In this document: piece by piece, positions 40,919-51,102 of the stretch | Position numbering within the stretch: the first letter of the stretch is position 1 | How the letters are laid out: every line of letters starts with the position of its first letter | Origin: Ignavibacteria bacterium | GTDB lineage: Bacteria > Bacteroidota > Ignavibacteria > Kapaibacteriales > UBA2268 | Direction: 5' to 3' | Length of the DNA: 64,000 nt | Assembly: GCA_012518115.1 (NCBI GenBank) | Contig: JAAYTD010000087.1 | Coordinates: 86,568 to 150,567, forward strand | Made by a program: the position numbers and the translations under genes | Notes under the pieces: model-generated | Told to the model about the DNA's origin: nothing | Database searches by the model: none | Seen by the model: only the letters and a program-made list of their open reading frames with translations

Positions 40919-43900
40919 TTATTTTATTATTGCAAATTTTGTAATTTTTTCATCGCCTGAGCTCGTTCCGTCTATCGCCTTTATAATATAAACGCCAACA
41001 TCTAATAAATTTCCATTCGTATCTCTTAAGTCCCAATAAATTCCGCCATTTCCGTCAAACTCTTCTAATGTTGCTAAAACTTTTCCGTCTAAACTCATAA
41101 TTTCAACTTTAGCATTACGCGTTAAATGTCCAATAAACGCCCCTTCTACTTTGCTTAAACTTATAGGACTTGGATAAACATATACATTTTCCAAATTCTT
41201 TTCTGCAAGAGCAAATCCAAGCGTATTCCCTGCCCCAGAAGTCATTACATTACCAGAAGTTGCAATAATATTTTGAGAAGCTGTTATAAGATAGTTTTTC
41301 CCGCGTCCAAATAACATACTTTCTTCTAATAAAACTTCAATTTTATCGGGAGCAATTTGCATTATATTTTTAATATCTCCGAACGGCAAAAACTTATAAT
41401 TTTCTATTGCAGTTGCTAAATCACTTTGCACAGGTTCAGAAAATTCAATGATCAATTTATTAGGTTGAATGTAATCTAATTTTTTTAGAAAGAGCTCCGT
41501 AATAAAATGATTTTTTAGAGAAAACTCTAAAACTGTATCAAGTGTATGATTGCCCCAAAAATCTCTAAATGAATGCACTTTTACTTGATATTCACCTTCG
41601 GGCAATTGCTCCTTAAAATCTAAATTTACAGTTGAATCACCTAAAACAGTTACACTTGTAATCGGAATAATTTTATCTTTTATAGATTCATTACTTATTG
41701 AAAAATTTCCTGCTTCTAACAAAAATGGTAAAAGTCCAGTGAATTTTATTTCTATAAGATTATTGTTTTCATTATACTTAGCATATATAGCTTTTGTTTT
41801 TTCCGCAGTAAATACCTCTATAGCTTGAGAAAAATAATCTTCCGTTTGGCTACATTTTACATACGCAGTATAATGCTTATTAATTCCTAAGTTCGTTATT
41901 TCAATATGGTTATCTTGTGTTTTATATATATCAAATTTTGCTTTTGGATCAGTTAGTTTTTTCGTTTCTATAATCCATAGTTCAAATTCTTTGTTTGAAA
42001 CATCTGTTGTTTTCCACTGAAAATATGCCGAATTATTAGAAGTTGCCCAGCCGTCAAATTCTATAATTTCAGTTCCATTTTTATATTTTTCATCAAATTC
42101 AAAGAAAAGAGTATTAGAAAAAGCTGTAAATCCAACATCATTTTTACCGTTTTTATCCACGTCAAAAACTATCGCATTGTTCGTTAAACTTGCAGGATAT
42201 GACCACATAGGAACAAGCTTTTTATTTTCTATATCCCATTTCAAAATATACAGATTAGGAAATGTAGCTATTATAACTTCATCACCTTTTTCATTATCTA
42301 AATTCCCGGCAGTTATTCCGTTTCTAAAGAAAAAACCTACTTCTAAATTAGAAATTCTTACTCCGTAAATATCATCTTCAAAAATTTTCTTAATCTTATT
42401 ATTTTCGTCAAATTGAAAAACCGAATAAGTCCATATTTCATTCTCCCCTAGCTCGTTTTCTCCCATATCAAATTTTCCGAAATACAAATAAACTATTTCT
42501 TTCTTTCCGTCAGCATCTAAATCGCAACTTGTGATGTAATGCACATAAGGAACGGAATGAAAATTCTCTAATTTTATCCAATCTTTCAATTTAACATTAA
42601 AATTTTCATCAATGCCGATAATCAGTAAATAGTCATTATATCTCGTAGTTAATGCAATTTCATTAAAACCGTCGCCGTCAAAATCATCAATAGCGAAATT
42701 TTGTTGTATAGAAAATTTCTTTTCAAATTTTTCTTGTAAAATTTCTTCCATAAATTTATTGATGTCTTGTTTTACCTTTAATTTATATTCATTATCTTCG
42801 TAAGAATAAACATAAAAAGATGAAGATTCATCAACAAAAACAACATCTTCTTTTTTATCGCCATTTACATCAATAATTTGTTCGCCTTTCAAACCTTTTT
42901 CATAACCTAATTGAAATATAGGATTTGCATAAATAGAGCTCTGCTTATCTTTCTTTTGAAAAACACTATATTCCGTATAAGCGCCTGCTAAAATTTCATA
43001 AATTCCGTCGTGATTTGAATCGCCATTCCCTTTTGTAATATATACTTTTTGCGCGCTATCTATCATAACAAAGCCATCTTTTTTAGAATAATCATAGATT
43101 TGTGCCGCCCCTATCTCTAAGTTATCCGTTAACTTATTAATTGAAATGTACTCATTTCCTTTAGATTCTAGCTTTATAGGTTTATCATAAATATATGCTC
43201 TTGGCAATTCATACTCTTTTTTCTTGAAGCTATAAACAGGAAAAGTTTCGTCAGTTAAAATAAATTCAAAATCTTTCCTTGCAGTGTCAGCATCTGTTAG
43301 AATTGCAAGAGCATAAGCTTCTATTTCACCTGTAAATTTTATATCCATCGGCACAATATGATTTTTTGTAATGTGGTTATTAGAAACAACTTTTTTATAA
43401 TCCATATCACTATCTTTAGGACGATAAAAAATGATAGCATTACAAGGTACATTCGTCTGAATATTAGCTACAGCTAATCGTTTTTCATAATAAAAAGGCT
43501 GATAGCAAGCAAATTTTTTTATTTCTATTCCATTTTGATCAGAACAGAATTTTATATAGCTCCGCGCTTCTAAGGTATTTCCATTTTTAAGAGTTACAAT
43601 TAAATCTAAAGTGTAAGTTTTTAGAGAGTCACTGAAATTTCCTGTATAAAACTTCCCTATAATTTCATTATTTTTCGTTGTATATTGCGGTTCTACCAAA
43701 GTATCCCAAGCAATATTGTCGTAAAAAGACGGGCTATTTTCTCTAATACGCAAGACATAAGATTGAAAAAGCGGTGTCATTACATTCCCTTTTACAAAAA
43801 CTGTATCTGTTCTTGACAAGTTAATCACTTGTTCATTTTTAGGATATATAATTTCTATGTTAGATTTTTCTATTTCGTTTAATGCTCTATCTGCATTTAG

Positions 43901-45244
43901 AATTCCAGCGCCATATTCTCGCGTCCAGCCACTAGCTACCTTTTTAGCAGAGAACTGAATTATATCGCGTATTTCCTTGCCGTTCAAAGTCTTATCTTTT
44001 TCTTTCAAAAGTGCAGCAACAGCCGAAACAAGCGGTGCAGCAAACGATGTTCCGTGTGATTTTTTATATCTATTATTTGGCAATGCCGAATATATATTTA
44101 TTCCGGGTGCAGTAATATCTAATCTATCACCATAATTAAATTGATAACGCAAACTTTCATTGCAACCGCCTACAGAAATCACTTCCGAATAATCCGACGG
44201 ATAATGTGGCATAGCTATACCTTTATTTCCCGCTGAAGCAACTATAACACAGCCAAGAGAATTAGCGAATTTTATAGCAGTGTGCATAAGTTCCGAACCT
44301 TGATATTCACCAAGACTAAGATTGATTACATGAGCTCCATTGATAGCTGCATAAACTATAGCATTTGCAATATCTTTAGACTCGCCTACCCCTTGAGCAT
44401 CACAAGCGCGCAAAGTCATAATTTTTGCATCAAACGCTAGTCCTATTATGCCTAAGTCATTATTTTTAGCCGCAATAACTGAAGAAACTGCTGTCCCATG
44501 TCCATGCTCATCTACAGGATTACAATCTGGAAGCGTAACATCTCCAACCGAAATAACTTTTTTATCTACAAAATCATACCCAATAACATCGTCCACAAAG
44601 CCATTTCCATCATTATCAATACCGTCCAAATCTCCGAAAACTCCATCTCTTTCTTCTGTACTAGCCCAATTATCAAATCTTCCGTTTCCATTCAAATCTT
44701 CCGCAGGATTTATCCACAGCTGCTCCACTAAATCTTGATGATCATAATCAATACCTGTGTCTATTACGCCAACAACAGAACCTTTGCCTGTCGCTTTTCG
44801 CCAAGCACCTATAGCTTGTACCGCTTGAAGAGCCCATTGTTCTTTATAAAGCGGATCATTGATTTTTAATTTATCTTGCTCAATTTTATACTGAACATCA
44901 AAATATACTTGTAGTCCTTTTTCTCGCAATTCTTTTAATTTAGAATACTTATCAATATCCGACACTTGTAAATAATAGTACTTTTTTAGTTCTTCTAAAA
45001 GTAATAAAGCTTCTGAATTTGATTGTAACTCATTTATATTTTTCTTAGTTAAATCTGGAAAATTTATAGCAGGCAAAAGATTATCTTCAAGAAGAAAATT
45101 GCTCTTATTTCTTGTTTCTACTTTAACTATAATAGTTGTTTGTTTCTGTGCCAACAGAAAATAAGAAGTAAAAGAGAAATATAAGAAACAGATAAGTTTT
45201 ATAAACAATGATTTTCTTGATATTAAAATAGAAGTTTTTTGCAT
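40919..45244 (-). CDS. Large secreted S8 subtilisin-like protease with FG-GAP-like Ca-binding repeats and C-terminal sorting/FlgD-like domain
   Basis: GVIDTGIDYDHQDL (Asp), DEHGHGTAVSSVIA (His), GTSFAAPLVSAVAALL (Ser); repeated DxDxDGxxE/D motifs (DDFDGDGFNEIALT, CDLDADGKKEIVYL); C-terminus YVYPSPISL...GGIYWDLRDTNGNLLDVGVYIIKA. Confidence 0.92.
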   Translation of the reverse strand: MQKTSILISRKSLFIKLICFLYFSFTSYFLLAQKQTTIIVKVETRNKSNFLLEDNLLPAINFPDLTKKNINELQSNSEALLLLEELKKYYYLQVSDIDKYSKLKELREKGLQVYFDVQYKIEQDKLKINDPLYKEQWALQAVQAIGAWRKATGKGSVVGVIDTGIDYDHQDLVEQLWINPAEDLNGNGRFDNWASTEERDGVFGDLDGIDNDGNGFVDDVIGYDFVDKKVISVGDVTLPDCNPVDEHGHGTAVSSVIAAKNNDLGIIGLAFDAKIMTLRACDAQGVGESKDIANAIVYAAINGAHVINLSLGEYQGSELMHTAIKFANSLGCVIVASAGNKGIAMPHYPSDYSEVISVGGCNESLRYQFNYGDRLDITAPGINIYSALPNNRYKKSHGTSFAAPLVSAVAALLKEKDKTLNGKEIRDIIQFSAKKVASGWTREYGAGILNADRALNEIEKSNIEIIYPKNEQVINLSRTDTVFVKGNVMTPLFQSYVLRIRENSPSFYDNIAWDTLVEPQYTTKNNEIIGKFYTGNFSDSLKTYTLDLIVTLKNGNTLEARSYIKFCSDQNGIEIKKFACYQPFYYEKRLAVANIQTNVPCNAIIFYRPKDSDMDYKKVVSNNHITKNHIVPMDIKFTGEIEAYALAILTDADTARKDFEFILTDETFPVYSFKKKEYELPRAYIYDKPIKLESKGNEYISINKLTDNLEIGAAQIYDYSKKDGFVMIDSAQKVYITKGNGDSNHDGIYEILAGAYTEYSVFQKKDKQSSIYANPIFQLGYEKGLKGEQIIDVNGDKKEDVVFVDESSSFYVYSYEDNEYKLKVKQDINKFMEEILQEKFEKKFSIQQNFAIDDFDGDGFNEIALTTRYNDYLLIIGIDENFNVKLKDWIKLENFHSVPYVHYITSCDLDADGKKEIVYLYFGKFDMGENELGENEIWTYSVFQFDENNKIKKIFEDDIYGVRISNLEVGFFFRNGITAGNLDNEKGDEVIIATFPNLYILKWDIENKKLVPMWSYPASLTNNAIVFDVDKNGKNDVGFTAFSNTLFFEFDEKYKNGTEIIEFDGWATSNNSAYFQWKTTDVSNKEFELWIIETKKLTDPKAKFDIYKTQDNHIEITNLGINKHYTAYVKCSQTEDYFSQAIEVFTAEKTKAIYAKYNENNNLIEIKFTGLLPFLLEAGNFSISNESIKDKIIPITSVTVLGDSTVNLDFKEQLPEGEYQVKVHSFRDFWGNHTLDTVLEFSLKNHFITELFLKKLDYIQPNKLIIEFSEPVQSDLATAIENYKFLPFGDIKNIMQIAPDKIEVLLEESMLFGRGKNYLITASQNIIATSGNVMTSGAGNTLGFALAEKNLENVYVYPSPISLSKVEGAFIGHLTRNAKVEIMSLDGKVLATLEEFDGNGGIYWDLRDTNGNLLDVGVYIIKAIDGTSSGDEKITKFAIIK

Positions 45245-45459
45245 GTTTTTTTTTGTTAAATTATAGTTTATATTTTACAAATTTATTGAATTTATTTATA
45301 TTTTTCAACAGAAAAAAATGAAAATACATGTTTTGCATTGTATATATTCTATTTAGATAATTTTTCATATCACTTGTCAAAATAATAAAATTTGTTTTTT
45401 AGTTCGTAAATTACAAAAAATATGCTTATTTTTGTAAATAATTTTTACAGAAAAAAGCA

Positions 45460-47715
45460 ATGCTTAATCTATATAAAAACATAAACAATAATAATTATCT
45501 AAACGATTACACTTCTGAAAACAAAAAACGACATTCACTTACTATACGTATTGTGATTTGTGTTTTAACCATATTAATTTGTTCCTTTTTTTATTGTTTT
45601 AACATTAACACTCCATCTTCTAATGTCGTTTCTTCTCTACGTTTAGAAAATGGTTATATTTGGACTGCTCCTTCTGTTGTTGCCGAATATAATTTTGCTG
45701 TTTATAAACCTAAGTTACAATATAGCGCTGAAGTTCAAAATGCAAGAGATAGCGCGCAAAGCGTTTTTATTTTAGATGCTTTTGCAGAACAAAACTCTAT
45801 TGAGAGAATTTCATCACTTATACAAAAACTATCTACTAATGATGATATATCTTCATTATATAATTATATTTCTAGAGACAAGTTAAAAAAATTCATTGCC
45901 TTAGAACCTGAAGTTAAAAAACGTGAAATAGATAAACTAAACAAACTTCTAATCCCTTATATCAAAAGCATTTACAAACGTGGAATTATAAATATAACTC
46001 TTGACAAGTTAACTGCAAATGATGTTATTACTGTTAGACCAGCTCCGAACCAAGAATATTCTATAAATCGCGCTAATTTACTTGACAAACAAGCACTTTC
46101 TATAGAGACACAAATTTTCTCTTATAATATGTTTGACGAACATATTAGCAATTTTCTCGGCGAACTTCTTTATAAAATACTGCAATCTAACCTTATTTAT
46201 TCTGAAGAATTAACTAAAAGGAATGCCAATTTAGCAGAAAAATCTGTACAAAAAACTTTAGGTATAATGCGTAAAGGCGAACTTATTGTGGAAAAAGGCG
46301 ACAGATTAGACGATGATAGAATTATTAAACTAAAATCTTATTATTCTAACAGAGATGTACAAAATCAAGAAGACTATACTTTTTTAAATATTTTAGGCAA
46401 TATCGGAAATGTATTTATTGCCCTCTCTTTATTATTCTTTTATTTAATTATAATCAGACAAAAAATTTGGCGAGATAACTATCAACTTCTCTTAATATGT
46501 GTACCGATCATTATAACGTGTTTTCTTGGCTGGATATCCTATCAATACGAATTAGTTTATCCAGATATGCCTTTAGAGTATTTAGTGATTTTACCTGCCT
46601 GCTCTATGTTTATAGCTATAATTTTTGATTCGCGTACCGCTTTTTACTCAACCGTTAGTATGGCTTTATTATTAGCTGGAGTACGCGAAAACGACTATTA
46701 TATTGGGCTTGTAATGCTTTTCACAGGTTCTATTGCCGCATATTCTGTAAAAGATATTCAAGATAGAACACAAATTTTTAGCGCTATTATTTTTATTTTT
46801 GTTGGATTTATAATTTCTATATTTTCAATTAGTTTAGAGCGTGGATTTAACTTTTCGAAGATAATGCCACAATTACTGTTTGCTTTAATAAATGCTATAA
46901 TAGCTCCTCTGCTCACTTTTCTTGCAATATTTTATTTGAACAAATATAGTAGATATATCACAACTGATATTAAATTGAAAGAATATGACGACGAAAACAA
47001 TCCGCTTTTAGTAGAAATGAAACAAAAAGCACCGGGCTCTTTTGAACACTCTCGCGAAGTTGCTCAACTAGCTCAAAAATGTGCTGAAGCTATCGGTGCT
47101 AACGCTCTATTAGCTAAAGTTGGAGCTTTATACCATGACATAGGAAAACTTAACAATCCCGAATACTTTACAGAAAATAAAGATATTTATATGTATAAAG
47201 ACAAGCATAGCTTGCTAACACCTCAAAAAAGTGCGGAAGTTATAAAAGAACATATTAAATACGGTATAGAAAATGCAGAAAAAAACAAACTGCCTCAACA
47301 AATTATAGATTTTATCCCTATGCATCACGGTACTACTTTGATAAAACATTTTTATAATGTAGCTCTAAATAATGCGGCTGAAAACGATAATAGCACTGTT
47401 AATGAAGAAGACTTCCGCTATCCCGGTCCAAAACCAAGAACTAAAGAAGCGGTTATAGTTATGCTTTCCGATTCAGCAGAAGCAGTTTCAAAATCTTCTA
47501 ACGATTTGAAACAATTTGAAACAATTTTTAATGGTATTATTAAAGAAAGAATTTTTGACGGACAATTCAACGAATCAAATATAACTTTACAAGAAATTGA
47601 TAAAATAAAGACTGTTATTACAGAGGAAATTAAAGGAAAATTACACACGCGTACAAAATATGAAACGCTAAAAAAAGATAAAGATGAAGTTAATGAGATA
47701 GTTAATAAAAAATAA
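45460..47715 (+). CDS. 7TM-HD family (PgpH-like) HDIG phosphohydrolase
   Basis: 751 aa; extracellular region, TM block, then KAPGSFEHSREVAQLAQKCAEAIGANALLAKVGALYHDIGKLNNPEYFTEN...MHHGTTLIKHFY. Confidence 0.9.
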   Translation: MLNLYKNINNNNYLNDYTSENKKRHSLTIRIVICVLTILICSFFYCFNINTPSSNVVSSLRLENGYIWTAPSVVAEYNFAVYKPKLQYSAEVQNARDSAQSVFILDAFAEQNSIERISSLIQKLSTNDDISSLYNYISRDKLKKFIALEPEVKKREIDKLNKLLIPYIKSIYKRGIINITLDKLTANDVITVRPAPNQEYSINRANLLDKQALSIETQIFSYNMFDEHISNFLGELLYKILQSNLIYSEELTKRNANLAEKSVQKTLGIMRKGELIVEKGDRLDDDRIIKLKSYYSNRDVQNQEDYTFLNILGNIGNVFIALSLLFFYLIIIRQKIWRDNYQLLLICVPIIITCFLGWISYQYELVYPDMPLEYLVILPACSMFIAIIFDSRTAFYSTVSMALLLAGVRENDYYIGLVMLFTGSIAAYSVKDIQDRTQIFSAIIFIFVGFIISIFSISLERGFNFSKIMPQLLFALINAIIAPLLTFLAIFYLNKYSRYITTDIKLKEYDDENNPLLVEMKQKAPGSFEHSREVAQLAQKCAEAIGANALLAKVGALYHDIGKLNNPEYFTENKDIYMYKDKHSLLTPQKSAEVIKEHIKYGIENAEKNKLPQQIIDFIPMHHGTTLIKHFYNVALNNAAENDNSTVNEEDFRYPGPKPRTKEAVIVMLSDSAEAVSKSSNDLKQFETIFNGIIKERIFDGQFNESNITLQEIDKIKTVITEEIKGKLHTRTKYETLKKDKDEVNEIVNKK

Positions 47716-47747
47716 TAAACCACCTCGCCTACTGAGGAAAATTTTAA

Positions 47748-47795
47748 AATTCCCCTTCCCAGAAGGGGTGGCAAACGAAGTTTGACGGGGTAGTT
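47748..47795. repeat. Dispersed repeat family A
   Basis: AATTCCCCTTCCCAGAAGGGGTGGCAAACGAAGTTTGACGGGGTAGT. Confidence 0.88.
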
Positions 47796-47819
47796 AATAA
47801 AAAATATTCAAAATTAAAA

Positions 47820-49745
47820 TCAAATACGCATACTTAAACTTAAACGAAACGAACGACCGGGCATAGGATAGTTAGAAACTAAAGAATAATGCTCATTAAA
47901 TAAATTTCTGCAAGACAAACGAAGCGTAAAATCTGCACCAAATAAAGCTAGTTGCTTGTAAATATATGCATCAAAAGTAAGATAGCTTGGTAAAATATAG
48001 CGCGAATCATTGTCAGGCTGCACATAACGAAAACTTGAATAATCCATTTTCCCACCTAAATGAATCTCATAAAAAGAAGTTTCAAGCATTAACGTAATCT
48101 GTTCTTGAGGTGTATATACTAGCTGCTTGCCATAAGTTATTGAACCGCTAGTATTATCTAAAGTTTTCTGCAAAGTATAAGACAAAGAAAAATTTTCAAT
48201 GAATAAAAAAGGATTATTCAAAAAAAGAGAAATTTCTAAACCTTTAGAATTAACATTATCAAGATTTGTGGCGCTCCAACTTACAGGAGTTTTTGGAACA
48301 GAAACTATCATATCACGCGTAGAAATAAAAAACACATCTACATCAAAACTTAAGTAATTGAATATATTAGAACTTATTCCAAAGTTAAAATTATTAGAAC
48401 GCTCCGAACGCAAATCTATAGTTCCATAATTACGATAATACATTTCATTAAAATTAGGCGGACGGAAATTATATGACAAAGTAGATTTAAGACGAACAGG
48501 AAAATCTGAAATGCCATACATCAAGCCACATAAATAAGAAAATGCCGTTTCAGTGTCACTAATATAATCAAAACGCCCACCTAAGCTAAAGTCCATATTA
48601 TGCAAATCTAAGAAATTAAAAGACTTCTCTAAACGATACGCAATTCCTAAAGTATGACGAAAAACAGATGAATCCGAAACAGGATCAAGCATATTGCCTG
48701 TTAAATGGCTAAAAAAAGTAGAAAATAAAAATTCGTTATTTATTCCGTAAAACAAGCTATTATATTTGCCACTAATGCCCATATCTTTTAAATTAAAATA
48801 GCTATCTGTTTGCGAAGTTTTTGCAGGTTCTTGATAACAGCTATTGTCAAAACGCGAGATTGCAGAAATAAGCAAAGAAGAAGTAGACGAAAAAATACGA
48901 GAACTATTGAGAACAAAGAGAAATTTATCATCTGATAATCTATCTGTACAATCCGCTATTTTTCCCTGTAAAATAGCACCGGGAACGCCTTTTTCCGTTT
49001 CACTATATATAGCGCGCGCCCAAAAATTCCATTTGGAAAAACTTGCATTTCCAGACACAGAAAACGAAAGTCTCTCATAATCGGAATTTACGCGGCGAAA
49101 TTCTGTTTCTTTACCAAATTGATTATAAGTAAAAGGAAAATCACCTTCTGAACTTAAATAATCAAAAGAAGCTAAAAGATAGCTATTGTCAAATAAAACA
49201 TTAGCTCCTAAACCCAAAGCACGCTCACTAAAAGAGCCAAGCGAAAGATCAACTCTAAATAAATCTTTAGGACGAAAATTTGTCCGCAGATTAACCACAC
49301 CACCTACGGCATTTCCGCCAAAAATCGCTGAAGATCCTCCACGCACTATCTCAATATCATCAAGTAATGAAGGTGAAAAATCACCTAAATCAAAGCTACT
49401 ATTTTGTGTAGAGCTAATAGGCATTCCATCAAGCAACACCAAAGTACGCGAACTACCTGTGCCACGAATAGAAACTGTCTTTAATCCCGAAAGCCCACCA
49501 TAATCAGAAATATAGATACCGGGCGAAAGATTTAGAATATCAGAAATTTGAACAGGCGACAAGCTATTTATGTATTCAAGCCCTATAAGTTTATGAGGTG
49601 TAAACTCTATCGCAGAATTACTGAAAGGACGAACAGCCGTAACTTCTACAGCAGGCAAATATTTTACTACAGTATCTTTTTCCATTGAAAAGACACTGAT
49701 AGAACAAAAAATGAAAAAAAATATATGTATTATGTAACGATGCAC
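47820..49745 (-). CDS. TonB-dependent outer-membrane receptor
   Basis: Plug domain SPVQISDILNLSPGIYISDYGGLSGLKTVSIRGTGSSRTLVLLDGMPI...IEIVRGGSSAIFGGNAVGGVVNLRT; beta-barrel C-terminus ending in aromatic-rich strands. Confidence 0.92.
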   Translation of the reverse strand: MHRYIIHIFFFIFCSISVFSMEKDTVVKYLPAVEVTAVRPFSNSAIEFTPHKLIGLEYINSLSPVQISDILNLSPGIYISDYGGLSGLKTVSIRGTGSSRTLVLLDGMPISSTQNSSFDLGDFSPSLLDDIEIVRGGSSAIFGGNAVGGVVNLRTNFRPKDLFRVDLSLGSFSERALGLGANVLFDNSYLLASFDYLSSEGDFPFTYNQFGKETEFRRVNSDYERLSFSVSGNASFSKWNFWARAIYSETEKGVPGAILQGKIADCTDRLSDDKFLFVLNSSRIFSSTSSLLISAISRFDNSCYQEPAKTSQTDSYFNLKDMGISGKYNSLFYGINNEFLFSTFFSHLTGNMLDPVSDSSVFRHTLGIAYRLEKSFNFLDLHNMDFSLGGRFDYISDTETAFSYLCGLMYGISDFPVRLKSTLSYNFRPPNFNEMYYRNYGTIDLRSERSNNFNFGISSNIFNYLSFDVDVFFISTRDMIVSVPKTPVSWSATNLDNVNSKGLEISLFLNNPFLFIENFSLSYTLQKTLDNTSGSITYGKQLVYTPQEQITLMLETSFYEIHLGGKMDYSSFRYVQPDNDSRYILPSYLTFDAYIYKQLALFGADFTLRLSCRNLFNEHYSLVSNYPMPGRSFRLSLSMRI

Positions 49746-49833
49746 TATCTTGTAAAAATAAAATATGATATTAATTATATTTAGATAATATTACAACCGT
49801 TCAAAATTTATATTTTGTTCAATGATGTTTTAA

Positions 49834-50048
49834 AATTCCCCTTCCCAGAAGGGGTGGCAAACGAAGTTTGACAGGGTAGTCTATTAATAAAATTAACCAC
49901 AAACCCCGTAGGGGTGACAAGATTATAGAATAAATTAAACCGCAAACAATCAAACCCCGTAGGGGTGACATAGCATTATAACTACACATCCCCTGCTTCG
50001 CAAAATGAGGGCAAAAGACCCTTATCTACAACTCTCAAGAGGAGAATT
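49834..50048. repeat. Dispersed repeat cluster: family A, two CCCCGTAGGGG units, family B
   Basis: TTCCCCTTCCCAGAAGGGGTGGCAAACGAAGTTTGACAGGGTAGTC; AAACCCCGTAGGGGTGACA (x2); ...CAAGAGGAGAATT. Confidence 0.85.
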
Positions 50049-50149
50049 TGACGACTATATTATGAACAAATAGTTATTCAATTTGATATTACTAAATATT
50101 ATCTAATATGCAAATATACATATTTTTTATAATTTTTATACAAGAAAAA

Positions 50150-50177
50150 ACCATTTCCGCAAGAATACGAAAATGGT
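50150..50177. terminator. Putative terminator of the NifX/MinD-ATPase cluster
   Basis: ACCATTTcCG-caagaata-CGaAAATGGT hairpin downstream of the last gene (ends at 50228, minus). Confidence 0.45.
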
Positions 50178-50227
50178 AATTTGTTATATATGTCAGTGTC
50201 ATTAGCACCGCTATTTGTATTATTTTT

Positions 50228-51100
50228 TTATACCTTGACATTCGGAAAAACAGCCGAATGAGCTTTTTTAATTAGCTTGCTTATTTCTGAATCGGGTGCG
50301 TAAACGATGATTGATGAGCAATTAACCATAGCTTCTACAACCAACGGATCAAATGGCAGCTTGCCTATAACTTCAATACCGTTTTCACTGCAATAGCTTT
50401 CTATTTCAGAAGAGAGCTCCCGATTTATATCAAATTTATTTATTAAAACGCTAGTCGGCAGTTTAAATCCTGCGGTAAGTTCAAGAGTACGTTTTAGGTC
50501 GTGAACTCCTGACACGGAAGGTTCTGTTACCACAATCACAGCATCAACGCCTGTTATAGTGCTAATTGCAGAACAGCCGATGCCCGGCGGTCCATCAATA
50601 ATAATATGTTCTATCCCGTGATTTTTCGCTATCTCTTTTGCCTTTTCACGAACTTTGCTAACCAATTTACCTGTATTTTCTTCGCCCGGTGCAAGTCGCC
50701 CATAAACCATTCTGCCATTTTTAAAACGTCCCGCATAAAAACGGCTTCTATCTTCCTCTGCAACGGTAATAGCACCATGCGGACACACGCGAGAACACAA
50801 TAAACAGCCCTCACACAGCGTGTCAATAATAGATACTCCAAGCTCATTTTCTACGATAGCATCAAACCTACAGTAATCCACGCAGATACCGCAATTTATA
50901 CATTTCTCTTTATTGAGTATCGCTTTCTGTCCCGAAATAAAAACATGCTCTTCATCGCAAACAGGATTAAACAGCAAGTAAAGATTTGCCGCATCTACAT
51001 CACAATCCGCTAGTACCACAGGATTTTGCAAGGTAGCAAATGCCGCGCTAACACTACTTTTTCCGGTTCCGCCTTTTCCACTAATTATTGCTATTTCCAT
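50228..51100 (-). CDS. MinD/Mrp-superfamily P-loop ATPase with inserted 2[4Fe-4S] ferredoxin domain (copy 1)
   Basis: ISGKGGTGKSSV; CINCGICVDYCRFDAI...CEGCLLCSRVCPHGAI; IIDGPPGIGCSA. Confidence 0.92.
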   Translation of the reverse strand: MEIAIISGKGGTGKSSVSAAFATLQNPVVLADCDVDAANLYLLFNPVCDEEHVFISGQKAILNKEKCINCGICVDYCRFDAIVENELGVSIIDTLCEGCLLCSRVCPHGAITVAEEDRSRFYAGRFKNGRMVYGRLAPGEENTGKLVSKVREKAKEIAKNHGIEHIIIDGPPGIGCSAISTITGVDAVIVVTEPSVSGVHDLKRTLELTAGFKLPTSVLINKFDINRELSSEIESYCSENGIEVIGKLPFDPLVVEAMVNCSSIIVYAPDSEISKLIKKAHSAVFPNVKV

Positions 51101-51102
51101 AA

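Noticed and set aside
50629-50847. Minus-strand 72-aa ORF
   Set aside because: Out-of-frame reading within a MinD-ferredoxin ATPase gene.
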